Positions 1 through 4,350 of a stretch of DNA of 5,079 nucleotides are shown piece by piece. The stretch lies in the NCBI GenBank assembly GCA_026990095.1, contig JALSIL010000079.1, positions 1-5,079 on the forward strand, written 5' to 3'. The notes below the pieces were generated by a model. That model was given only the letters and a program-made list of their open reading frames with translations, did not search any database and had not been told where the DNA came from. Both the position numbers and the translations under genes were made by a program. Source of the DNA: Lysobacterales bacterium (GTDB lineage Bacteria > Pseudomonadota > Gammaproteobacteria > Xanthomonadales > Marinicellaceae). Numbering within the stretch: position 1 is the first letter of the stretch; each line of letters opens with the position of its first letter.

Positions 1-1
1 T

Positions 2-850
2 AAAGAGCTAGTTGGGCAAGGTATTGGTAACTCAATTGGTGCTATGTTTGGAGGTCTTCCTGGAGCAGGTGCAACTATTCGCACAGTTGTCAATATAAAT
101 GCTGGTGGTAAAACCCGTATCTCAGGAATGATTGCTGGTATATTGTTGTTTGTTATATTGCTAGCCCTTAGTCCAATTGCATCGCAAATTCCTGCCGCTG
201 TATTAGCAGGTTTATTGATAACTGTAGGTATTGGAGTAATGGATTATAAAGGGCTCAAAGCGATTCCATATATGCCAAAACCAGAAGTCATTATTATGAT
301 AGTTGTATTGGTATTGTCATCAGTGTGGAATTTGGTTTATGCTGTAGGCATTGGTTTGGTTTTTGCTTCATTAATGTTTATGAAAAAAATTGGGGACTTA
401 ACAGCCAAACAATCAGATGTTAAAAACATAAGTGAAGAAGAATCTTGGGCCGATGAAGCTATCTTGCCTAAAGAATTGGCAGAATCTGTGTTCATAAAAC
501 ACATAAATGGACCATTGTTCTTTGGTTCAACCAGTGATTTTCAAGCACTAGCAAAACAAATCCCGGCAACGGCTTCAATCATCATTATTCGCATGGATAA
601 TATGCCATACATGGATCAATCAGGTTTGTATGCAATAGAAGATGTGTTGATTGATTTAGCCAATCAAAACAAAACTGTTTTGTTGGTGCATATTGATGAA
701 CAACCCAAGTACATGATGGAACGTATTGATATCATTCCAGATTTAATTCCTAATGAGCAAATTTTTGATGATTTTAAAGCGTGCTTAAACTGGATAAAAA
801 ACAATAAATTAAACAATAATAGTGAGAAAAATAATGAAAACATTAACTAA
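2..850 (+). CDS. SulP-family anion transporter, BicA-like, C-terminal part with STAS domain (5' truncated)
   Basis: Inner-membrane SulP (SLC26) anion transporter, most likely taking up bicarbonate. The frame is open to the left edge, so the start and about half the membrane domain are missing; 282 residues are visible. Residues 5-10 read GQGIGN and 17-28 read GGLPGAGATIRT, followed by VVNINAGGKTR. This SulP signature resembles cyanobacterial BicA as I recall it. Several hydrophobic helices follow to about residue 126, then a linker rich in Glu, then a STAS domain at about 162-265. The STAS core keeps the conserved loop as MDQSG (204-208), the position of the regulatory Ser loop in anti-sigma antagonists. 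The stop at 848-850 lies inside the carbonic anhydrase gene, so the two are co-transcribed and probably translationally coupled. The pairing with carbonic anhydrase favours HCO3- over sulfate, but substrate cannot be read from sequence. Family call is very secure; substrate is inference. Confidence 0.93.
   Translation, partial: KELVGQGIGNSIGAMFGGLPGAGATIRTVVNINAGGKTRISGMIAGILLFVILLALSPIASQIPAAVLAGLLITVGIGVMDYKGLKAIPYMPKPEVIIMIVVLVLSSVWNLVYAVGIGLVFASLMFMKKIGDLTAKQSDVKNISEEESWADEAILPKELAESVFIKHINGPLFFGSTSDFQALAKQIPATASIIIIRMDNMPYMDQSGLYAIEDVLIDLANQNKTVLLVHIDEQPKYMMERIDIIPDLIPNEQIFDDFKACLNWIKNNKLNNNSEKNNENIN
822..826 (+). promoter_or_regulatory. Ribosome binding site for carbonic anhydrase (decides the start)
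   Basis: GTGAG sits 7 nt before the ATG at 834 and matches the 3' part of the Shine-Dalgarno consensus (GGTGA). The same GTG could be read as an in-frame start, adding four residues (MRKI), but nothing resembling a Shine-Dalgarno lies upstream of it, only AT-rich sequence. I therefore read this GTG as the ribosome site and ATG 834 as the start. It is inside the end of the SulP gene. Confidence 0.5.
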
Positions 851-1445
851 AGAAATTCAACAAAACATAACGCCAAAATCTGCCTATGATATCTTAGTTG
901 AAGGCAATAAACGATTTGCGGAAAACTTAAAAGCACAGCGCAATTTACAAGAGCAGGTACGTGAAACAAGTCAAGGGCAATTCCCCTTTGCTGTAATCTT
1001 GAGCTGTATTGACTCACGAGTACCCGCTGAATTGGTTTTTGACCAAGGCATTGGAGATATATTCAGTGTCAGGGTAGCGGGAAATATTGTTAATGAAGAT
1101 ATTTTAGGTTCAATGGAATATGCTTGTAAGGTTGCTGGTTCCAAAATAGTTGTGGTTATGGGTCACACCAAATGTGGTGCTGTAAATGCGGCGTGTAATC
1201 ATGTAGAACTGGGGAATATTACAGCCTTGCTTGGTAAAATAAAACCTGTGGTTGATGAATTTAATGCAGATGATAATGACATGAATGATGATGAAATAGA
1301 AGAAGTTGCACATTTAAATGTTGAATTTTCAATTAACCGTATTCGAAAAGAAAGTGAAATATTAGCGGAAATGGAAAAAGAAGGAGAAATTAAAATAGTG
1401 GGAGCAATGTACAATGTCGCTACTGGTTTAGTGGAGTTCATTTAA
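834..1445 (+). CDS. Beta-class carbonic anhydrase
   Basis: Cytoplasmic zinc enzyme that catalyses CO2 + H2O <-> HCO3- + H+. From ATG 834 the protein has 203 residues, the usual size for the compact bacterial beta class. The zinc ligands are visible: Cys58 in SCIDSR, and His111 and Cys114 in GHTKCGAV. Asp60 and Arg62 form the catalytic dyad, and the segment VFDQGIGDIFSVRVAGN is the typical following motif. An acidic stretch (about residues 143-158, rich in Asp, Glu and Asn) sits in the variable region before the last helices. No signal peptide is seen. It overlaps the upstream SulP gene by 17 nt and is followed by a strong terminator, so it closes that operon. Presumed role: to set the HCO3-/CO2 balance for anion imported by the SulP protein, for carboxylation or pH control. 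Family and active site are secure. An alternative GTG start at 822 would add four residues. Confidence 0.96.
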   Translation: MKTLTKEIQQNITPKSAYDILVEGNKRFAENLKAQRNLQEQVRETSQGQFPFAVILSCIDSRVPAELVFDQGIGDIFSVRVAGNIVNEDILGSMEYACKVAGSKIVVVMGHTKCGAVNAACNHVELGNITALLGKIKPVVDEFNADDNDMNDDEIEEVAHLNVEFSINRIRKESEILAEMEKEGEIKIVGAMYNVATGLVEFI

Positions 1446-1453
1446 ACTTAAAT

Positions 1454-1469
1454 GTTATGAAAAGGTCTC
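1454..1469 (+). repeat. Single arm of a dispersed repeat
   Basis: The 16-mer gttatgaaaaggtctc matches the right arm of the inverted repeat at 4009-4024 (gttatgcaaaggtctc) at 15 of 16 positions. It begins 9 nt after the carbonic anhydrase stop. I see no partner left arm nearby, so it may be a solo remnant of a mobile-element end or a half-copy of a small palindromic repeat. Chance cannot be excluded from two copies. Confidence 0.4.
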
Positions 1470-1488
1470 TTTAATATCCTAGCACTCT

Positions 1489-1542
1489 AGCCTCATGTCG
1501 ATCCTTTCCCCTCTTCTTTTTGGGTCGGTATGGGGTTTTTTT
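1489..1542 (+). terminator. Intrinsic terminator after the SulP-carbonic anhydrase operon
   Basis: The left arm 1489-1504 pairs with 1522-1537 without bulges over 16 positions: 11 Watson-Crick pairs and 5 G.U wobbles (1490-1536, 1493-1533, 1497-1529, 1498-1528, 1502-1524). The loop is pyrimidine-rich, 1505-1521, 17 nt. A run of seven T (1536-1542) follows, the first two taking part in the stem. It lies 43 nt after the carbonic anhydrase stop. The wobbles make it a good hairpin only as + strand RNA; on the other strand they become A-C mismatches. An alternative CCCC (1508-1511) with GGGG (1532-1535) pairing would compete but is much shorter. Confidence 0.75.
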
Positions 1543-1572
1543 AGGTGCAGGTATCTAAATACAATCAATCAG

Positions 1573-1612
1573 TTCAACACATTAGCTGTATTAGTTCTTG
1601 TGTTGAATTTTT
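1573..1612 (+). terminator. Second dyad with T-run: backup terminator or operator
   Basis: A perfect 9-bp inverted repeat, ttcaacaca (1573-1581) and tgtgttgaa (1599-1607), has a 17-nt spacer and is followed at once by five T (1608-1612). It looks like a weak intrinsic terminator. It also sits only 39 nt before the start of the second SulP gene, so it could be an operator for that gene or a leader attenuator. Sequence alone does not choose between these. Confidence 0.4.
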
Positions 1613-1638
1613 AACAAATGCTTATACGAACTTATATA
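1611..1638 (+). promoter_or_regulatory. Possible sigma-70 promoter for the second SulP gene
   Basis: TTAACA (1611-1616; 5 of 6 to the -35 consensus) is separated by 16 nt from TATATA (1633-1638; 4 of 6 to TATAAT). Transcription would begin near 1645, leaving a leader of only about 7 nt. No Shine-Dalgarno is visible before ATG 1652, which fits a nearly leaderless transcript. However, the region is so AT-rich that matches of this quality are expected by chance. Confidence 0.3.
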
Positions 1639-1651
1639 GATTTATAAAATT

Positions 1652-3241
1652 ATGAAAATATTTAAAAATTGGAAAGACGATATTCCTGCGAGTATCGTTG
1701 TTTTTCTTGTTGCAGTACCTTTATGCTTGGGCATTGCCTTAGCCTCTGGTGCACCACTTTTCGCAGGTTTAATTAGTGGTGTTATAGGTGGTATAGTCGT
1801 TGGTCTTATTAGCGGGTCTTCACTTGGTGTTAGTGGTCCCGCAGCGGGTTTAGCCGTAATTGTATTAAATGCGATTACGGATTTAGGTAGTTTTGAAGTT
1901 TTCTTAGTAGCTGTTATGTTGGCTGGAATTATTCAAATTATTATGGGTTTTGCTAAAGCGGGAATAATAGCTTACTTCTTTCCTTCTTCTGTAATTCATG
2001 GCATGTTGGCAGGTATTGGAGTGATTATATTCTTGAAACAAATCCCTCATGCTTTAGGATACGATAATAACCCAGAAGGAGAGATAGCTTTCCAACAAAC
2101 CGATGGAACAAACACCTTAGAAAGCTTAATGTTGATGTTTAATTCCATTAGTCCTGGTGTTGTTATTATTTCCTTAATTTCTCTAGTAATTCTGATGCTA
2201 TGGGAAACTAAATTTATAAAAAGTTTCAAATTGACTAAGGTTCTTCAAGGTCCATTAGTTGCTGTAATTGTTGGGATAGTTCTTAATCAATTATTTAAAG
2301 CTTTTCCTGCATTAACCGTACAAAAGAGTCAGCTTGTTAATATTCCTATTCCTGAGAATTTTACAAACTTCCTATCGAATTTTACACGACCAGATTTTAG
2401 TGCTTTATTGAACATGGAAGTTTATGTTGTTGCTGTTATTATAGCTGTTGTGGCAAGCTTAGAAACCTTGCTTTGTGTAGAGGCTACGGATAAGCAGGAC
2501 CCCTTAAAGCGTGTAACTCCAACAAATAGAGAATTAAAGGCTCAAGGAGTAGGAAATATAGTCGCTGGTTTTATCGGTGGACTGCCTTTAACTCAAGTCA
2601 TAATCAGAAGTTCTGCCAACCAACAATCGGGTGGTAAAACTAAACTATCAACTATACTTCATGGCGTTTTTTTACTAGTTAGTATAATTGCAATCCCCTC
2701 TTTATTGAATATGATTCCGTTGGGAGTACTAGCAGCAATTTTATTAATGGTTGGTTATAAATTGTCAAATATTGCATTATATAAAAGGTTATACCGTGAA
2801 GGGCATGGTCAATTTGTTCCGTTTATTATTACCATACTGGGTATTGTTTTTACTGATTTGCTCTCTGGTATAGCATTAGGTATGTTTGTGGCAACTTTTA
2901 TTATTTTAAGAAACAATTTCAGGATACCTTTCAATCTTCAAAGAGAGCAACTCGAAGGAATAGACAACATCAAGATTATACTCTCAGAGGATGTAACCTT
3001 CTTAAATAAAGCAACTATTTTAAAGACACTGGAACAAATTCCACGAAACTCTCGTGTAGAAATTGATGCCAGTAACACAAGGTTTATTCATTTTGATGTA
3101 TTTGAGATAATTGAAAACTTTATCAGCAGTGCAAAACATCGAAATATTTCAGTAAAAACAACTAATCTCTACAAGAATAAACAAAAAATGCCAATACAAC
3201 ACCTTAAATTAGCTCCACAAGACTCACAAGGAGGAACATGA
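1652..3241 (+). CDS. SulP-family anion transporter, second subfamily, with degenerate STAS domain
   Basis: Complete 529-residue inner-membrane transporter, probably for bicarbonate or another inorganic anion. The start gives MKIFKNWKDDIPASIVVFLV, the usual N-terminus of this subfamily, although no clear ribosome site precedes it. The membrane domain spans about 11-420 and contains SGSSLGVSGPAAGLAV (54-69, the TM3 anion-pocket region), ASLETLLCVEATDKQDP (268-284), RVTPTNRELKAQGVGN (287-302) and GGLPLTQVIIRSSAN (309-323). The last replaces the GGLPGAGATIRT of the upstream SulP, so the two are distant paralogues rather than a recent duplication. A cytosolic STAS-like domain spans about 438-505. 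There the DxSG loop is absent and the equivalent stretch reads SNTRFIHFDVFEII (474-487). The gene is separated from the carbonic anhydrase by a terminator, so it likely has its own promoter. It shares 4 nt with the downstream barrel gene. Family call is secure; substrate is inferred from context only. Confidence 0.93.
   Translation: MKIFKNWKDDIPASIVVFLVAVPLCLGIALASGAPLFAGLISGVIGGIVVGLISGSSLGVSGPAAGLAVIVLNAITDLGSFEVFLVAVMLAGIIQIIMGFAKAGIIAYFFPSSVIHGMLAGIGVIIFLKQIPHALGYDNNPEGEIAFQQTDGTNTLESLMLMFNSISPGVVIISLISLVILMLWETKFIKSFKLTKVLQGPLVAVIVGIVLNQLFKAFPALTVQKSQLVNIPIPENFTNFLSNFTRPDFSALLNMEVYVVAVIIAVVASLETLLCVEATDKQDPLKRVTPTNRELKAQGVGNIVAGFIGGLPLTQVIIRSSANQQSGGKTKLSTILHGVFLLVSIIAIPSLLNMIPLGVLAAILLMVGYKLSNIALYKRLYREGHGQFVPFIITILGIVFTDLLSGIALGMFVATFIILRNNFRIPFNLQREQLEGIDNIKIILSEDVTFLNKATILKTLEQIPRNSRVEIDASNTRFIHFDVFEIIENFISSAKHRNISVKTTNLYKNKQKMPIQHLKLAPQDSQGGT
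3228..3234 (+). promoter_or_regulatory. Strong Shine-Dalgarno before a triple ATG
   Basis: AAGGAGG is a full-length match to the anti-Shine-Dalgarno, located inside the last codons of the second SulP gene. Three consecutive in-frame ATG codons follow at 3238, 3241 and 3244, spaced 3, 6 and 9 nt from it. The second or third is better spaced than the first. It is the strongest ribosome site in the window. Confidence 0.8.
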
Positions 3242-3921
3242 TGATGCCGTCTAAGTTTGGGTTATTAATCTGTGCCTTATTTTTGAGTATTCCTGTTTTT
3301 GCGGCAAAAGATGATGTAGGGAATTGGTTAATGTATTTTGGCAGCAATAAAATTAATGAAAAATTTAGTTTGCACACGGAATTTCAATTCAGGAATCACA
3401 CCCTAACACCCAATAATACCGAACAACTGTTAATTCGAACAGGGTTAAACTACCATTTTGCAGAAGACAAATTCGTTACTGCAGGGTATGCCTATATTCC
3501 TTCATATGAATTTGAATCGCCTCAAGACGCACCTGAAGTTGAGGAACACCGAATTTGGCAACAATTTATTGCCAATCAAAAGTACTCACGAGTCAAGTTA
3601 GAACACCGGTTTAGGCTTGAACAACGTTGGGTTGATGGCGATTATAAAAACAGAGTGCGTTACCGAATGATGATGTTTGTTCCACTAAATAAACAACAGG
3701 TGCTATCACAAGGCAGTGTATTTTTAGGTATTTATGACGAACTGTTTCTCAATACGAAAGACACGATATTTGATAGAAATAGGCTTTACGGTGCAATTGG
3801 CTATCAGTACAAGAAAAATATTGGTTTTCAAATGGGGGTTTTACACCAACGCGTAGAAAATTTTGGCAAATGGTACTTGCAGTTTGGCATGGTATTTAAT
3901 ACAGATTTTTTATCTCAATAA
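3238..3921 (+). CDS. DUF2490-family secreted protein, predicted outer-membrane beta-barrel
   Basis: Probable outer-membrane or periplasmic protein of 227 residues (225-226 if a later ATG is used). An N-terminal signal peptide is visible: a hydrophobic core GLLICALFLSIPVFA with likely cleavage after Ala23, before KDDVGNW. The rest alternates polar and hydrophobic residues in strand-like blocks rich in Tyr, Phe and Arg. It carries features I associate with DUF2490: EEHRIWQQF, KLEHRFRLEQRWVDG, RVRYRMMM, YDELFLN, FDRNRLYGAIGYQYKKNIG, and a C-terminal strand ending in Phe-Asn (FGMVFN). The function of the family is not established to my knowledge. The coordinates use the first of three in-frame ATGs; 3241 or 3244 fits the ribosome site better. 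The gene overlaps the SulP stop (TGA 3239-3241), so the two are co-translated. This supports a joint role, perhaps an outer-membrane route for the same anion. The barrel call is good; the transport role is inference. Confidence 0.85.
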   Translation: MMMPSKFGLLICALFLSIPVFAAKDDVGNWLMYFGSNKINEKFSLHTEFQFRNHTLTPNNTEQLLIRTGLNYHFAEDKFVTAGYAYIPSYEFESPQDAPEVEEHRIWQQFIANQKYSRVKLEHRFRLEQRWVDGDYKNRVRYRMMMFVPLNKQQVLSQGSVFLGIYDELFLNTKDTIFDRNRLYGAIGYQYKKNIGFQMGVLHQRVENFGKWYLQFGMVFNTDFLSQ

Positions 3922-3924
3922 GCT

Positions 3925-3954
3925 AGAAAATCCCTGCATCGGAACTTGTATAAT
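3925..3954 (+). promoter_or_regulatory. Possible promoter with perfect TATAAT box
   Basis: TATAAT at 3949-3954 is an exact -10 consensus, with TAGAAA (3925-3930, 4 of 6 to TTGACA) 18 nt upstream. A start near 3961 would place the large hairpin 3981-4025 at the 5' end of the transcript. No gene begins close by, so the product would be a small RNA or a 390-nt leader for the gene at 4351. A perfect hexamer in AT-rich DNA may be chance. Confidence 0.3.
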
Positions 3955-3980
3955 ATGGCATTAATAAGTTAGTATTAATA

Positions 3981-4025
3981 TGAGGCCTTTGCATAACACG
4001 TACCACGAGTTATGCAAAGGTCTCA
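3981..4025. repeat. 17-bp inverted repeat resembling mobile-element ends (MITE or hairpin)
   Basis: The left arm tgaggcctttgcataac (3981-3997) and right arm gttatgcaaaggtctca (4009-4025) pair over all 17 positions with one G.T (3985-4021), around an 11-nt spacer. ATA flanks both sides (3978-3980 and 4026-4028), which could be a 3-bp target duplication. The arm begins GAG-CCTTTGC, a pattern I associate with termini of some IS5-group elements (from memory, not checked). A near-copy of the right arm lies at 1454-1469. It is not a standard terminator, because no T-run follows on either strand. Confidence 0.6.
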
Positions 4026-4203
4026 ATATAAAACAATAGTGACTTTAATTGATTCTAATAGGAGTTAATGCCATAGTGCAATTCATTTATTGCTTAGTAG
4101 ATCCCTAATGACTGATAATATTAATGCATTATTTTCTAGTCTTTAAGCATAACTTTCTTCGAGTAAATGATTAATACCCTATCTATGTGATGAACCTTTC
4201 AAG

Positions 4204-4225
4204 AAACTTAACGTTCGTCAAGTTT
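4204..4225. promoter_or_regulatory. 22-nt interrupted dyad, candidate operator
   Basis: aaactt (4204-4209) mirrors aagttt (4220-4225), then after one mismatch (4210/4219) acg (4211-4213) mirrors cgt (4216-4218) around a central TT. Nine of ten arm positions are symmetric. It lies 21 nt upstream of the CRP-like site. The size and symmetry suit a dimeric regulator, but I recognise no specific family. Confidence 0.35.
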
Positions 4226-4246
4226 ATTATGGTTTAATATCTAATT

Positions 4247-4268
4247 AAGTGTGAAGCTTTTCACGTTT
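4247..4268. promoter_or_regulatory. CRP/Vfr-like operator upstream of the secreted-protein gene
   Basis: The core TGTGA (4250-4254), six bases, TCACG (4261-4265) differs from the CRP half-site pair TGTGA-N6-TCACA at one base. The flanks AAG and TTT also agree with the extended AT-rich 22-bp consensus. The centre is at 4257.5. A -10 at 4287-4292 (TACTAT) would place the site near -41.5 (class II). A better -10 at 4305-4310 (TAAAAT) would place it near -60 (class I). Either geometry supports activation of the gene at 4351. Confidence 0.55.
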
Positions 4269-4286
4269 TAATTTCAGGATTATCAT

Positions 4287-4310
4287 TACTATCTAAAGCT
4301 ATTCTAAAAT
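4287..4310 (+). promoter_or_regulatory. Candidate -10 boxes for the gene at 4351
   Basis: Two alternatives are visible: TACTAT (4287-4292, 4 of 6) and TAAAAT (4305-4310, 5 of 6). Neither has a good -35 box, as expected for an activator-dependent promoter. The distance to the CRP-like site suits class II or class I activation respectively. Confidence 0.35.
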
Positions 4311-4338
4311 ACTAAGAACAATAACTAAACAAAATATT

Positions 4339-4343
4339 AGGAG
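4339..4343 (+). promoter_or_regulatory. Ribosome binding site for the secreted-protein gene
   Basis: AGGAG lies 7 nt upstream of ATG 4351, at the expected distance, and is followed by an A-rich spacer. It fixes the start of a gene whose end lies outside the window. Confidence 0.75.
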
Positions 4344-4350
4344 AATAAAA

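Larger units (their letters stand above)
3922..4350. other. 429-nt intergenic region without a convincing gene
   Basis: No reading frame on either strand has a ribosome site and believable length; the best are 12-19 codon ORFs starting at 3980, 4108 and 4190. The region contains, in order, a TATAAT box at 3949, an AT-rich 7-bp dyad (3960-3979), the 17-bp inverted repeat 3981-4025, a 10-bp palindrome taatgcatta (4122-4131), a 22-nt interrupted dyad (4204-4225), a CRP-like site (4247-4268), and the ribosome site of the next gene. No T-run terminator follows the DUF2490 gene. The density of dyads suggests a regulatory region for the downstream gene plus a small mobile-element remnant. Confidence 0.6.

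Noticed and set aside
1110..1313. Minus-strand open frame inside the carbonic anhydrase gene
   Set aside because: It lies wholly within a gene with intact active-site motifs, has no ribosome site and no recognisable domain.
1199..1441. Minus-strand open frame at the 3' end of the carbonic anhydrase gene
   Set aside because: Ser/Ile-rich shadow translation of an acidic Glu/Asp/Asn-rich coding region; no independent support.
2..1445. DAB-type (DabA/DabB) inorganic-carbon system
   Set aside because: The transporter has SulP and STAS motifs rather than an NuoL-like subunit, and the enzyme is a short classic beta carbonic anhydrase rather than a large DabA.
2047..2229. Minus-strand open frame inside the second SulP gene
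   Set aside because: Shadow of a well-conserved membrane protein; no start signal.
3960..3979. AT-rich 7-bp dyad attaata / tattaat as an operator
   Set aside because: Only A and T in the arms; such dyads are common by chance in this AT-rich gap.
3981..4025. Hairpin as terminator of the DUF2490 gene
   Set aside because: The stem is strong, but no T-run follows on either strand, so an ordinary intrinsic terminator is not supported.
3980..4039. 19-codon open frame across the inverted repeat
   Set aside because: No ribosome site, and its codons are dictated by the repeat arms.
4108..4237. Short open frames of 12 and 15 codons starting at 4108 and 4190
   Set aside because: No ribosome sites; lengths expected by chance; the second overlaps the operator-like dyad.
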